A stretch of 64,000 bases of DNA from an uncultured Verrucomicrobiae bacterium (GCA_943788245.1 CALSPN010000017.1:62001-126000); one strand, 5' to 3'. Shown: positions 8,642-18,564, counted from the stretch's first letter. A program made the numbers and translations. The notes: a model not told the origin generated them from the sequence alone.

Positions 8642-10030
8642 TCAACCAAGACAACCGAAAAACGTCAGGTATGGCTTTTTCTTGGCAAGACGATGCACCA
8701 GCAATGCCAACTCGCGCAGGTGATAATCTCCCCACATGGAGCTTTCTCCACATGGAATCTTTTTGCCACGAGGGATATGATCCCAACCATTGGGTCGATG
8801 ATAGACCGAATGGAGAAGCAGCCCCTGATGCTTGTCATTGGTTGAAATGTAAGGCTCTTCCAGCAGTGATGAAGTAACCGTGAGCCCGGCCTGGTAATAT
8901 CGCTTACCTTCGGATTTTTTTCCCTTGGATTGAAGGTATTTTCCAAGTCGAACCAACCCTTGAGCAGCAATGGCAGCCGCAGAGCTGTCCACGGGCTCCC
9001 AATTGTTGTACGGATCCGAAACTTGATCTAAATATTCACCCAGTCGATGTAAGTTTGGCGCACCGGTATCCCACATGGGGATGCCGTCCGCACACGTATT
9101 CGCCAGATAGAAGTCGGATGTCGCAGTTGCAGCCTTGAGCATCATGGCTTCGATGCTTTTGCGACCACCCAAAGGTCTGAGTTCCTTGTCAGAAAGTATC
9201 TTTAGAAATTCAAGTTGCTCGGCGTACCCACAGATGGCCCACGCCAATCCGCGCGTCCATGTAGTGAAAGGGGAATACCCTTGCTGTGAATTCGGGCAGC
9301 GGTAATTGCCATCCTTCAGATTGAAGACACTTTCATGAGCAGTACGACCTCGAATATCGTAAAAATCACGCCCTTCACCGTAATACACACCGTAGTCAGC
9401 CGTGCTTTGGGCGTGCTCGATGAGACGCTTCAATAACGAAACAGGCTGATCATTCTCAGCCATCAAAACATGACCCAAACGATGTGCCAGACCCAAAGCG
9501 CGCATGGATCGGATGGTATCAATGAAAAGAGAATGAGGACCATTGAATGAATGAACAAATCCTCCACCCTTGGCTATGGGTGTCCAACGCGAGGCCTGCA
9601 CCGCACCCGACACTTTGAGTGCAAGCTCGTAAAAGTTGCGTTCGAATTCATTGTTTACAATGCGGTTTTCGCGTATCAAGCGCAATAAGTTGCCATAGGT
9701 TGAAACGTTGTTGAAACCATGATCATGCACCCCAATGTGGGAAACATGAGTCGCCATGCGCTGAACGGTTTGTGTGCGACCTATCTTGAGAAATGGCTTT
9801 TGGTTGGTGGCGTCGTATTGCAGAACTGCAGAACCAAACTGAAATCCTTGGGTCCACTCGGTCCAACCACGTGTCGCGTATTTGCCGCGTACGGTGAACA
9901 CCGGCGTACCCTGGGAAGATTTCCAGGTTTTTTCGATACTCAGGATCTTCTTCCCGGAAAGATCGAACATACGCTCCAAAGCCGGAACCATTTTTCCGGG
10001 CGTCAATTTTGTATCAATTTTAATGGCCAT
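8642..10030 (-). CDS. glycoside hydrolase family 88 (unsaturated glucuronyl hydrolase-like)
   Basis: This 462-residue enzyme has an (alpha/alpha)6-barrel. GH88 enzymes hydrate the double bond of unsaturated uronic acids released by polysaccharide lyases. Seen: HDHGFNNVSTYG near residue 103 and SLFIDTIRSM near 178 (the two conserved aspartates), TTWTRGLAWAICGY, DSSAAAIAAQGL, and the C-terminal HQGLLLHSVYHRPNGWDH with GESSMWGDYHL. No signal peptide is visible, so it likely acts in the cytoplasm on imported disaccharides. No polysaccharide lyase is in the window. It lies between the PQQ protein (137 bases upstream) and the OYE gene (55 bases downstream). Confidence 0.88.
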   Translation of the reverse strand: MAIKIDTKLTPGKMVPALERMFDLSGKKILSIEKTWKSSQGTPVFTVRGKYATRGWTEWTQGFQFGSAVLQYDATNQKPFLKIGRTQTVQRMATHVSHIGVHDHGFNNVSTYGNLLRLIRENRIVNNEFERNFYELALKVSGAVQASRWTPIAKGGGFVHSFNGPHSLFIDTIRSMRALGLAHRLGHVLMAENDQPVSLLKRLIEHAQSTADYGVYYGEGRDFYDIRGRTAHESVFNLKDGNYRCPNSQQGYSPFTTWTRGLAWAICGYAEQLEFLKILSDKELRPLGGRKSIEAMMLKAATATSDFYLANTCADGIPMWDTGAPNLHRLGEYLDQVSDPYNNWEPVDSSAAAIAAQGLVRLGKYLQSKGKKSEGKRYYQAGLTVTSSLLEEPYISTNDKHQGLLLHSVYHRPNGWDHIPRGKKIPCGESSMWGDYHLRELALLVHRLAKKKPYLTFFGCLG

Positions 10031-10167
10031 AATCTCAAGCTGTACAAATCAATCATTAACAGGCTCCTTGCATCAAATACTGGTGGATCACTCAACGAAG
10101 TAGCTGTACGATAGGAACAAACTAGCGAGAAACGGCCAAAGCGTCACCAAAGTTTTTTTAATTACGC

Positions 10168-13100
10168 TTACCGGCGAGGCAGGAAAGCCATGGAAGTCTG
10201 CAAGGAAAAATGACAAACGCAACCAGCACTGGCTTCCGGAATCATCACCAAACCTCCAGCAGGAATAATATTGATCCAGCACCCAGTCCGACTGGGTGAA
10301 AGTTTAATGGATGATTCACCCGAGGCCAGATTTTCCGATAAGTCGAGAACCGTTGGATTAGTCGCTCTAAAAAACAGACAATCTCCTCCTGCGGAGAGTG
10401 TCCCACAACTATGTCCAGGGCGATCAAGAACCCATGGATCATTCGATTGAAAGGAGGCAACCGGCACTCCAGTTTCCAATTGGTAAATCACAGGTTCGGT
10501 AATCAGAAGATCCTTCATGATCACCGGATGGTGGACCTGCTCTCCATGAAACATCTGACCGGGTTTGCCTTTTTCATGGAAAGCTTCCCAATGCAGGGAT
10601 CCAGATGAATGATCAAAGCAAGCCACGCTGTAAGTCGTGTCGTTGCTGGCGTTGCCATGAGATCCACATGCGATCAATCGATTTCCGTATGCCTGCAAAT
10701 AGAGGATGTTTCTAGATTTCAAAATGGATGCCGGAAGAGGCTTCCTCCATAGCACCCTGCCAGTCTCACAGGACAGCGTTACAAGTGAAACGGGCCCATC
10801 CATAAGGTCCTTTAATGTGATCCTACCGCCGTTATCGGCCAGAGCCGATGGACTTCGGCTTTCTACAAAAGAAACTCTATCCTTCGAGAGCGCGAATGAA
10901 GCATTTAAAAGCACGCCACCCTGATATACCCATTGGTCTTTCGGCTCATTGATTGACATTCCAAACAGTGCTTCACTCGTGACGAGAGGCTGGTTATTTC
11001 GATAGTCCGAGTCAATCTGCTGATAACCGGGAGTGGTTCGGGAGGCGGTTTCTTTCTGGATGGATCCGATGAGTCGATCTTTTTGGATGACGGTGTAACC
11101 CCAATGCTTACCGTCTGGATTCCCAGGTATGTCAAAAGATTCAAGTCGATTGCCCGATAGGGCATCAAGCACATCACAAGCATCATTGACAGCAATTGCC
11201 AGGCGACCTGTATTCAGACTCATGTAGCCAGTGTCATATGGCATGGAATATCTCTGGGAGCGTTCAAGCTCTCTGGACCAGAGTTCGGTTCCGTTGTAAG
11301 GATCCACTCCCACGATGACATTTTCCCCTGGTACGATGAGCATGCCATTTTCATAGAGAGGTGCCGAACCACGCAGGTGGCGATCGACCATTTGCTGAGG
11401 CCCCGGCCCCCCGAACCATTGCAAACTCATTTCCTGCTTTATCCACTCATCACCACTGTGACTGGTGTTTCCCGGATTTCCATAGAGGTGCGTCCAACTG
11501 CCTTCACCCGGAAGGGCTCCCCGCCGATACAACACATCGCCTCCGAATGACCTCAGCTCGCCTCCGTGCGGGCGAAGCACTCGGCTGACGGCTTCTTCAG
11601 AATACAACGTTCTAGCGGTGCCTGATAGGTAGATCACATTGGCAATATAGTCGGTAAAGGGTAAATTTTCAGAAGCCACACAATGAGCGGTGATACGCGG
11701 GCCGTAAGATCCCATGCGCATGAGTCGCTTTCTGAGCTTTTGGATCTGTTCCAGATCAGGGTCTATGACCAGCAACTGCCGGGTTGCACGATCCAGCATC
11801 TGGGCAAGCTGATCTTGCGTGGGCATGCCGAGCACCAATGCATACCCTTGACTTTTCCAATCAACGGCAGGGCGTGGTTGAGCCATGGATTGAATGGGAA
11901 GTTTCAGTGAATCAGGTAAGCCATAACAGAGAATATTTCCGCGCTCATTGCTGATGACCATCGAGTGCTCACTCAAGGCCATTCCGAGAGGTGTCCCCTC
12001 ACAGGAATAACTTGCCTCGATCATCCCTGTATCCAATCGGTAGAGGTTCACCCCGTTTTTGAAACCTGTGACCAGGTAAGTGCTTGTTGCCATCAGGACA
12101 CTGCATTCACCAATCTCTTTTTTAAAGTGCACGCAATCGGGCAGGTCCAGCCGAGCGTCCTCCAGTGTCTTGGAAACGTTCAATATGGACAGTTTCAGAG
12201 ACTCCTCCTTGGAACTTGAGGGAGCAGTTTTTAATTCACTGCGCAGTGCATTTAATTTCACCTCACAATCTTTGATCTTTCGATTGGTCCTAAAAAATCG
12301 GCCCCGATCAAGCACTGTGACAAATGGAGACTGATAGAAAACCGAGTATTGGGGTGTTACCGCTAATTGAGTCCCGCGTATTTCAACAATCCGCTCAGTC
12401 GATTGAGTATCAGAAACGCTCAATGTTCCATCATTGCCACGTCCTGCAATCAATGCTTCATCCGCCACCACCGAGAAGGTTCCCCCAACACCAGTAAAAC
12501 GCTTGATGAAGGAACCATCTTTCAAATCCAGTGCAATTGGGTTACCCCGGCCGGTAGGTATGTAGAGATGCTCAGTGGACGCGACAAGGTAACCTTGGGG
12601 AGAATCTGTCATCTTTTGGCGCCAAACCTCCTTCCCCTGGTCAATGCTCAAGGCAAATGCGACTGCTCCTTGCTGGGGGAATAATCCAGCAGTGGCAAAC
12701 ACAATACCATTTTTTACCACACAGCCCGTTCTAATTGGCCACGAAGAAATAATGCGGCCATTACCGGGAACGCGGCGATCTTCTTGAAAAATGCGACGAC
12801 TCCATAAAAGATGTCCCTTATCAGCGTTCAAACAATAAACACTGCCATCATCGCTTCCGAAGAATAAACGATCGTCTGCATAGAATGGCGCATATCGAAT
12901 GGGGCCATTGGTGCAAAAAGTCCAAAGCACCCGTCCTGAAGTCGCCTCTAGACAATAAAGGTGATCATCCGCAGACGAACCAAAGTAGATCTTTCCTTGC
13001 ACTATGATGGGTTGAAAAGTCGCATCGTCTGTTACCCGTGGCATGATGGAATCCAATCTCTGCCAATAACTACGGCGGGCAGGTTGAGGCCACGCAGGTT

Positions 13101-13281
13101 GAGGTGGTTTCGCTTGATTGAAGGACCAGAGCAGTTTCATATCGGGTCCCAGATCCACATCCACAAAACCGGTTCTTGTGCTGTCAGCCCGATATGCAGG
13201 CCATTCTGCGAGTATGCCGGTCGGTGAGAGCATCCACAAAAGGGCCAGGAGGAAAAAGAACTTTGGGGTGAAGGACTTCAT
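10168..13281 (-). CDS. exported PQQ-type beta-propeller protein with an internal methyltransferase-like domain
   Basis: The protein has 1037 residues with a signal peptide (KFFFLLALLWMLSPTGILA). Residues about 25-450 and 600-1037 are two sets of PQQ/quinoprotein-alcohol-dehydrogenase-like propeller repeats, recognisable by blades such as IYFGSSADDHLYCLEATSG, LFFGSDDGSVYCLNADKG and VIVGVDPYNGTELWS. Between them, about residues 475-575, lies a Rossmann segment: GYALVLGMPTQD (motif I position), LLVIDPDLEQIQKLRKRL (acidic strand end), ASENLPFTDYIANVIYLSG and SRVLRPHGGEL. This order matches a class I SAM methyltransferase, although the glycine-rich loop is degenerate. Function is unknown; the propellers may bind a cofactor or act as scaffold. 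The SDR gene lies 43 bases upstream. Confidence 0.85.
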   Translation of the reverse strand: MKSFTPKFFFLLALLWMLSPTGILAEWPAYRADSTRTGFVDVDLGPDMKLLWSFNQAKPPQPAWPQPARRSYWQRLDSIMPRVTDDATFQPIIVQGKIYFGSSADDHLYCLEATSGRVLWTFCTNGPIRYAPFYADDRLFFGSDDGSVYCLNADKGHLLWSRRIFQEDRRVPGNGRIISSWPIRTGCVVKNGIVFATAGLFPQQGAVAFALSIDQGKEVWRQKMTDSPQGYLVASTEHLYIPTGRGNPIALDLKDGSFIKRFTGVGGTFSVVADEALIAGRGNDGTLSVSDTQSTERIVEIRGTQLAVTPQYSVFYQSPFVTVLDRGRFFRTNRKIKDCEVKLNALRSELKTAPSSSKEESLKLSILNVSKTLEDARLDLPDCVHFKKEIGECSVLMATSTYLVTGFKNGVNLYRLDTGMIEASYSCEGTPLGMALSEHSMVISNERGNILCYGLPDSLKLPIQSMAQPRPAVDWKSQGYALVLGMPTQDQLAQMLDRATRQLLVIDPDLEQIQKLRKRLMRMGSYGPRITAHCVASENLPFTDYIANVIYLSGTARTLYSEEAVSRVLRPHGGELRSFGGDVLYRRGALPGEGSWTHLYGNPGNTSHSGDEWIKQEMSLQWFGGPGPQQMVDRHLRGSAPLYENGMLIVPGENVIVGVDPYNGTELWSRELERSQRYSMPYDTGYMSLNTGRLAIAVNDACDVLDALSGNRLESFDIPGNPDGKHWGYTVIQKDRLIGSIQKETASRTTPGYQQIDSDYRNNQPLVTSEALFGMSINEPKDQWVYQGGVLLNASFALSKDRVSFVESRSPSALADNGGRITLKDLMDGPVSLVTLSCETGRVLWRKPLPASILKSRNILYLQAYGNRLIACGSHGNASNDTTYSVACFDHSSGSLHWEAFHEKGKPGQMFHGEQVHHPVIMKDLLITEPVIYQLETGVPVASFQSNDPWVLDRPGHSCGTLSAGGDCLFFRATNPTVLDLSENLASGESSIKLSPSRTGCWINIIPAGGLVMIPEASAGCVCHFSLQTSMAFLPRR

Positions 13282-13324
13282 GATTGAACCAGATGTTACC
13301 TGTATTTAAAGGAATTGAAAAATA

Positions 13325-14116
13325 CTACAATTTCCTCAAGTGAAAACCGCCATCCACGTTGATCACTTCTCCTGTGCTGAAGGGCAGATAATCCAGAGCA
13401 ATTGCCTTGATGGTTTTACCAATATCTTGCGGCTGCCCCCATCGATTTATCGGAGTGAGCCCTTCGGCAATCAATTTATCATACTTTGCCTGCACCGGAG
13501 CGGTCATATCCGAGGCGATGATACCGGGACATATTTCATAAACACGGATTCCGTGCTCTGCCAGACGAACGGCATAAAGCTTCGTCATCATTCCGAGTGC
13601 TGCTTTGGCCATGCAATAATCAGCACGATTGACAGAAACAGTGTAGGCACTCACTGAAGATATAGTCACGACCTTGGGTGATTCGACGATTCCTTGTTTG
13701 GTTAATTTGATCATCCAATTCGCAGCTTGTTGGGTCAGAAAGAAAGGACCCTTGAGATTCACGGACATGAGTTGATCAAAATTCTCTTCCTTGGCCTTCA
13801 GAATATCTGCACGACCAATGGAGGTGATCCCCGCATTATTAACCAGCAAATCCAGACGACCAAACTGTATACGGGCGGCTTCAACCAGATGATCCCTTTC
13901 CTCTGCCTGTGAGACATCAGCTTTGACAGCAAGGGCGGTAATCGAATGCCCCGCAAGTTGAGCCGCTTCCTGACAATCCTCCACCGTCTTTTCCGCTGCT
14001 TTCTTGTTACCGGCATAATTGACAACCAGATCATAACCGATCGTGGCCAATTCAAGACTGATACCCCGCCCGATCCCCCGGGAAGCCCCTGTGATAATCG
14101 CAGATTTGTTTGCCAT
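13325..14116 (-). CDS. SDR-family 3-oxoacyl-ACP reductase-like oxidoreductase
   Basis: This is a classical short-chain dehydrogenase of about 263 residues. The cofactor motif TGASRGIGRG is at residues 9-18, NNAG is near 97, and the catalytic Ser/Tyr/Lys are in TISSVSAYTVSVNRADYCMAKAAL-type context (Ser-Ser-Val, Tyr-x3-Lys). A PGIIASDMT loop follows, and the C terminus has INVDGG. It resembles FabG-type reductases, but with a long SPKV insert before the catalytic serine. Isolated SDRs outside a fab cluster are usually sugar or small-molecule dehydrogenases, so the substrate is open. I start it at the ATG at 14116; a TTG two codons upstream is possible. It diverges from the PTS enzyme I gene with 133 bases between them. 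Confidence 0.85.
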   Translation of the reverse strand: MANKSAIITGASRGIGRGISLELATIGYDLVVNYAGNKKAAEKTVEDCQEAAQLAGHSITALAVKADVSQAEERDHLVEAARIQFGRLDLLVNNAGITSIGRADILKAKEENFDQLMSVNLKGPFFLTQQAANWMIKLTKQGIVESPKVVTISSVSAYTVSVNRADYCMAKAALGMMTKLYAVRLAEHGIRVYEICPGIIASDMTAPVQAKYDKLIAEGLTPINRWGQPQDIGKTIKAIALDYLPFSTGEVINVDGGFHLRKL

Positions 14117-14249
14117 GACCAAAAGTATGAGGGAAATCGAAGGACTTGGTCAATCGGGCATCTACTCCAATGAGACCTGAAAATTTTTTGAAGGTAACAA
14201 ATTCATTTTCCAAATGCCCCATATGCAATAGGGTTTTTCCAGGTTTTAA

Positions 14250-16016
14250 ATGAGTGAGAAAGGTGAAATCACATTCCGGGGCGTTGCCGCATCGGGGGGC
14301 ATCTGTCGAGGGCGCGTGTTCGTGCTGGGCACAAGACACTTGCATGTTCCACATCGGGTGATCACTGAAGGTGAAATCACCGGGGAATTAAAACGCCTGG
14401 AACAATCCATTGTTGCAACACGCAAGCAATTGACAAAGTTGCATCAGAGCTTGCGCGAACAGGTGGATTCTCAAGATGCTGATATTTTTGAAGCCCATCT
14501 CCTGGTTCTTGAGGATCAAGCGTTGATCGATGAGACCACCAAGTTGGTTGAGTGCGATCTTTGCAATGTCGAATACGCCTACCAGAAGGTCACGAATAAG
14601 TATGCCAAAGCTCTGGAAAGCATGGAGGACGATTATCTCCGAGAACGGGCGGTTGATCTGCGGGATGTTTCGACCCGGCTTCTCAGCCATTTGCTGGGTC
14701 ATGCAGAAGAAGATTATCTCTATAATAACATGAGAGAACCCTGCATTGTCGTCGGGCATGATTTGACTCCGAGTACCACGGTCATGCTTGATCGCAAGAT
14801 GGTGTTGGGTTTTGCAACCGACGTTGGCAGCAAAACGTCTCATACCGCTATTCTTGCTCGAGCATTGAAAATTCCTGCTGTCGTGGGGCTACACAATATA
14901 TCGTCTAAAATAGAAAGCGGACAGGATATCCTGTTGGATGGGCATAATGGAAAAGTCATTGAAAACCCGAGTGATCAAACTTTATTTGAATACGGCCATA
15001 TCATCCGCAAAAACGAAGATCAAGATGTTCGACTTGCCAAGGTTCGCGAATTGGCGGCGGTCACATTGGATGGACATGAAGTCACGCTTGCAGCCAATCT
15101 GGATCAAGCTTCTGAAGCAACCGATGTCGCAAAATACGGTGCAAAGGGAGTAGGATTATTCAGATCCGAGTATCTTTTCCTTAACCGCAGCACATGGCCG
15201 GATGAGGATCTGCAGACAGGTGTTTATGCCCAGGTAGCGGAAGCATTGAGCCCAGATCCGATTATCATTCGAACGCTTGATTTGGGCGCGGATAAACTAT
15301 CAACATTGACCCGAGCGAATGGTGAGGAAGCCAATCCTGCCTTGGGTTGGCGGGCGATTCGCTACTGCCTCGATCACAGGGAAATATTTAAAACCCAGTT
15401 AAAATCCATCCTGAGAGCTGGCTCCAAAAGAAACATCAAGATCATGTTTCCGATGATCACAACCCTGAGTGAGCTGGATCAGGCTTTGGAGTTACTGGAA
15501 GAGAGCAAACAATCATTGCGGCAGGAGGGTAAACCTTTTGATGCGGGGATGAAGGTGGGAGTCATGATCGAGACACCAGGGGCAGTCATGATTGCAGACA
15601 CCCTTGCTTCCAAGGTAAATTTTTTCAGTATTGGCACCAACGATCTCATTCAATATTCCTTGGCCGTCGATCGGACTAATGACAAAATTGCTCACCTTTA
15701 CAATCCAACTCACCCGGGCATCATTCGATCCATTCGACAGGTGATCGTCGCCGCCCACAAAGCAGGAATTCATGTGGGTATTTGCGGCGAAATGGCAGGT
15801 GAACCGGATTTTGTACCGCTCTTGCTTGGCTTGGGAGTTGATGAATTAAGCGCTTCAGCTCCCCTGATTCCACAGGTCAAATATTTGATACGCCGACTAA
15901 AAATTGAGGAATCAAGAGCCTTGGCCGAACAGGCCTTGACCATGCAGTACAGTCACGAAATTCTTGAAGCCTCGAGGACATTGATGCAGCGTGTGGCTCC
16001 GGAAATTGTAAATTAA
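14250..16016 (+). CDS. ptsI: phosphoenolpyruvate-protein phosphotransferase (PTS enzyme I)
   Basis: This 588-residue protein takes phosphate from PEP and passes it to HPr. Seen: GVAASGGICRGRVFVLG at the N terminus, the swivelling His domain with GSKTSHTAILARAL (active His near residue 198), FRSEYLFLNR, the barrel motif IIRTLDLGADK, IKIMFPMI, ETPGA and FSIGTNDLIQYSLAVDR. The C-terminal GICGEMAG carries the catalytic Cys. Length and order are those of PtsI, without the GAF domain of PtsP. It heads a run of seven close genes ending in a TRAP transporter. No HPr, EIIA or sugar permease (EIIBC) is in the window, which suggests a regulatory or shared role. Confidence 0.93.
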   Translation: MSEKGEITFRGVAASGGICRGRVFVLGTRHLHVPHRVITEGEITGELKRLEQSIVATRKQLTKLHQSLREQVDSQDADIFEAHLLVLEDQALIDETTKLVECDLCNVEYAYQKVTNKYAKALESMEDDYLRERAVDLRDVSTRLLSHLLGHAEEDYLYNNMREPCIVVGHDLTPSTTVMLDRKMVLGFATDVGSKTSHTAILARALKIPAVVGLHNISSKIESGQDILLDGHNGKVIENPSDQTLFEYGHIIRKNEDQDVRLAKVRELAAVTLDGHEVTLAANLDQASEATDVAKYGAKGVGLFRSEYLFLNRSTWPDEDLQTGVYAQVAEALSPDPIIIRTLDLGADKLSTLTRANGEEANPALGWRAIRYCLDHREIFKTQLKSILRAGSKRNIKIMFPMITTLSELDQALELLEESKQSLRQEGKPFDAGMKVGVMIETPGAVMIADTLASKVNFFSIGTNDLIQYSLAVDRTNDKIAHLYNPTHPGIIRSIRQVIVAAHKAGIHVGICGEMAGEPDFVPLLLGLGVDELSASAPLIPQVKYLIRRLKIEESRALAEQALTMQYSHEILEASRTLMQRVAPEIVN

Positions 16017-16032
16017 GTACCTTTTTTAAACG

Positions 16033-16779
16033 ATGAAATTGATTATTTTGGCAGCGGGTTATGCCACTCGGCTTTATCCACTGACAATCAACCAGCCAAA
16101 ACCCTTACTTAAGGTGTCTGAGCGGCCCATGATTGAGCATGTGATAGATCATCTGAAAGATGTTCCAGAACTCACGGGCGTCATCATCATATCCAATGAG
16201 AAATTCCATGGACACTTTGAGAAATGGGCAAGTGATTACCAGATAAGTGGACAAAACATTCCGATCACAGTCGTTAATGACAAATCAACGGACGAAAACA
16301 ATCGTCTGGGAGCGATTGGCGATATGGTGTTTGCCATGAATGATCAGTCCGTTAATGAAGACGTGATCGTGGTTGCAGGTGACAACCTATTTAGTCAGAG
16401 TATCAAGGCTTTTGGGGAATTTTGTCTGGAAAAGAAGGCTCCAGTTTTAGGTGTATACGATGTTGGCCGTCTGGAAGACACTAAAAAATACAGTGAAGTT
16501 CATACTGACATGAATGGCCATATCACTTCATTCGAGGAAAAACCTGAATATCCCACCACCACCGTGATCGGTATCGCTCTTTATTACTATCCAAAAGACC
16601 TGATTCCCACCATCAAAAAGTATGTGGAAGATGGTCATAACGCAGATCAGCCGGGGCGTTTGGTACAATGGCTTTACACGCGTATCCCCGTTTTCACCTG
16701 GAGTCTTCCGGGTCTTTGGTACGATATTGGGTCCAAGGAAACTCTGGAGGAAGCCAACCGCATATTTTCGGAATTATGA
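16033..16779 (+). CDS. sugar-phosphate nucleotidyltransferase
   Basis: This 248-residue protein belongs to the NTP_transferase family (RmlA/GlmU-N/ManC type), which makes NDP-sugars from sugar 1-phosphate and an NTP. Seen: LAAGYATRLYPLT at residues 6-18 (signature with Tyr-Ala in place of the usual Gly-Gly), QPKPLLKVSERPMIEHV, VVAGDNLFSQS (metal Asp), FEEKPEYPTTTVIGIALYYY and WYDIGSKETLEEAN near the end. It is short, with no left-handed beta-helix acyltransferase domain. The sugar cannot be told from sequence. It begins 16 bases after ptsI, and its stop overlaps the next start in an ATGA, which implies translational coupling. Confidence 0.88.
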   Translation: MKLIILAAGYATRLYPLTINQPKPLLKVSERPMIEHVIDHLKDVPELTGVIIISNEKFHGHFEKWASDYQISGQNIPITVVNDKSTDENNRLGAIGDMVFAMNDQSVNEDVIVVAGDNLFSQSIKAFGEFCLEKKAPVLGVYDVGRLEDTKKYSEVHTDMNGHITSFEEKPEYPTTTVIGIALYYYPKDLIPTIKKYVEDGHNADQPGRLVQWLYTRIPVFTWSLPGLWYDIGSKETLEEANRIFSEL

Positions 16780-17669
16780 ATAAACATATAGGAATCATAG
16801 GACTGGGTGACATGGGATTTTCCATGGCCCAGAATATTCTCAAGGCTGGGTATCAACTGACAGGTTTTGATCTGCGTGAAGAGCGATTGGAGATGCTGGA
16901 GGCCTTGGGAGGAAAGCGGGCCAGCTCTCCCGCTGAAGTAGGCAAGGTTGCTGATGCGGTATTCATCATGGTAATGACAGGTAAGCAGGCTGAGTCCATT
17001 GTGAGCGGAGAAGATGGGCTGCTGACAACAATGAACCCCGGCAAGACGATCCTTCTGACAGCCACCATTGAACCCCATGAAGCCCGCTCCATTGGAAAAA
17101 CTGTTGCCGAAAAAGGAGTCCATTTGATCGATGCGCCAGTCAGCGGGGGGCAGAACGGAGCAGAATCAGGCACGCTGGCTTTGATGGCCGCAGCAGACAA
17201 AAAAGTGTGGGATGAGAATCTGGACCTCATGAAAGCAGTCGGTGAAAACATCTTTCATGTCGGTGAGGAAATCGGCATCGGCCAAACGGTCAAGGCCTCC
17301 CTCCAAGCTCTGATAGGATGCACATTCACAGCCATCTTCGAATCACTGGTTCTCGGAAGCAAGGCAGGCGTCAGCGGCAAAGTACTGTATGAAGTTTTCA
17401 GCGCCAGTGGAGTAAGCAGTCCTCTCTTTAAAAATTGCGCGAAACTAATCATGGACCGAAAATTCAAAGACACAGGAAGCCAGATAGGCACCATGTACAA
17501 GGATTTGGGTATCACTATGGACCTGGCCCGTCAAAATGGGGTCCCGATGTTCACCACTGCTGCGGCGCAGCAATTGTTTCAATCTGGTATTTCTAAATTC
17601 CCGGAAGAGGACAACTGGACCATTACAAAAGTGCTGGAAGAAATCGCTGGAACGGAAGTCAAATGGTAA
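16776..17669 (+). CDS. beta-hydroxyacid dehydrogenase (3-hydroxyisobutyrate dehydrogenase family)
   Basis: This protein of about 297 residues has the N-terminal Rossmann motif GIIGLGDMGFSMAQN, the substrate signature DAPVSGGQNGAESGTLALMAA near residue 122, and the catalytic Lys region GIGQTVKASLQAL near 170 (the usual Asn-Asn after Lys is Leu-Gln here). The family oxidises 3-hydroxyisobutyrate, tartronate, D-threonate or related acids with NAD(P). The start ATG at 16776 overlaps the stop of the nucleotidyltransferase; the longer open frame upstream has no basis. Its place before a TIM-barrel isomerase and a TRAP transporter suggests sugar-acid oxidation. Confidence 0.88.
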   Translation: MNKHIGIIGLGDMGFSMAQNILKAGYQLTGFDLREERLEMLEALGGKRASSPAEVGKVADAVFIMVMTGKQAESIVSGEDGLLTTMNPGKTILLTATIEPHEARSIGKTVAEKGVHLIDAPVSGGQNGAESGTLALMAAADKKVWDENLDLMKAVGENIFHVGEEIGIGQTVKASLQALIGCTFTAIFESLVLGSKAGVSGKVLYEVFSASGVSSPLFKNCAKLIMDRKFKDTGSQIGTMYKDLGITMDLARQNGVPMFTTAAAQQLFQSGISKFPEEDNWTITKVLEEIAGTEVKW

Positions 17670-17685
17670 GAGGAAAAAATCAACA

Positions 17686-18564
17686 ATGAACAATAACAAA
17701 GCAAAATTAGGGGTCATTACCGATGGCATCAGCCGGGATTTCGAACATGCACTTGGGGTAATGACCAAGGCCGGGCTTGAATATGCCGAATTACAATTCC
17801 TCTGGGACAAGGAGGTAGGGGATCTTGATGCGGATGAATTGGCGCGAGTCAAACGCCTCGTTAGCGATTACAAAGTCAAGGTGGCCTGTATTTCAAGGCA
17901 TAATTTTGTCGGCATGGGAGTGAACCAGACAGAGGTGGGTGACGAACAATACAACTGTCACATGGATGGATTGAAAAGGTGCATCGAGATGGCACAAGAG
18001 CTGGAGTGCCCCAAAGTACGTATCATGAGTTTCCGACGGGAAATGATTCTGTTTGGTAAGGGGGGTGCGGAACATTGGGTCGCCGCCAATGGTGCGTGGG
18101 AAAAGCTGATTGAACTCCTTAAACCACCTGTAGAGCTTGCTGAAAAAGAGGGAGTCCAACTCGTACTTGAAACCGGCAACAATGCAATGGTTCCCTCCGC
18201 TTATCTCGGTAGAAAGCTGATCGAAGATATGGGCAGCAAACATTTGAAGATTCTGTGGGATCCAGGCAACTGCCTTTGTGCTAACGAACCTGCATATCCA
18301 GATGGTTGGGAAGCTCTGAAGGGCGGATTCATGGGACATTTGCACGTCAAGGACGCGATCGTGGAGATGAATAAAGCAACCGTCACTTTTTGCCGCATGG
18401 GAGAAGGGCAGCTCGCTGACAGCTTTGAACCCATGGCGCGCGGCCTCAGGGAAGACGGTTATGACGGGGTTGTGTCTTTTGAAAGTGTTCATTGTGATGA
18501 ACAAGGTAGTTTCGAAGGAGGCTTTCTGCGATCCGTCGAAGCATTCAAACGAATTTTCGGCTGA
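17686..18564 (+). CDS. sugar phosphate isomerase/epimerase (xylose-isomerase-like TIM barrel)
   Basis: This is a TIM-barrel protein of about 292 residues of the AP_endonuc_2 / xylose isomerase-like group. The metal ligands are visible as LVLETGNN (Glu), KILWDPGN (Asp), GHLHVKDA (His) and VVSFESVH (Glu). The ATG at 17686 is preceded by an AGAGGA ribosome-binding site about 11 bases upstream, which decides the start; upstream open frame is part of the preceding gene's region. The family includes L-ribulose-5-phosphate epimerases, hydroxypyruvate isomerases and inosose isomerases. The pairing with a beta-hydroxyacid dehydrogenase and TRAP genes points to a sugar-acid or aldonate route, by inference only. 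Confidence 0.85.
   Translation: MNNNKAKLGVITDGISRDFEHALGVMTKAGLEYAELQFLWDKEVGDLDADELARVKRLVSDYKVKVACISRHNFVGMGVNQTEVGDEQYNCHMDGLKRCIEMAQELECPKVRIMSFRREMILFGKGGAEHWVAANGAWEKLIELLKPPVELAEKEGVQLVLETGNNAMVPSAYLGRKLIEDMGSKHLKILWDPGNCLCANEPAYPDGWEALKGGFMGHLHVKDAIVEMNKATVTFCRMGEGQLADSFEPMARGLREDGYDGVVSFESVHCDEQGSFEGGFLRSVEAFKRIFG

Noticed and set aside
16668-16775. Longer N-terminal extension of the beta-hydroxyacid dehydrogenase
   Set aside because: The extension only reads the preceding gene in another frame; the Rossmann motif starts right after the ATG at 16776, in an ATGA overlap.
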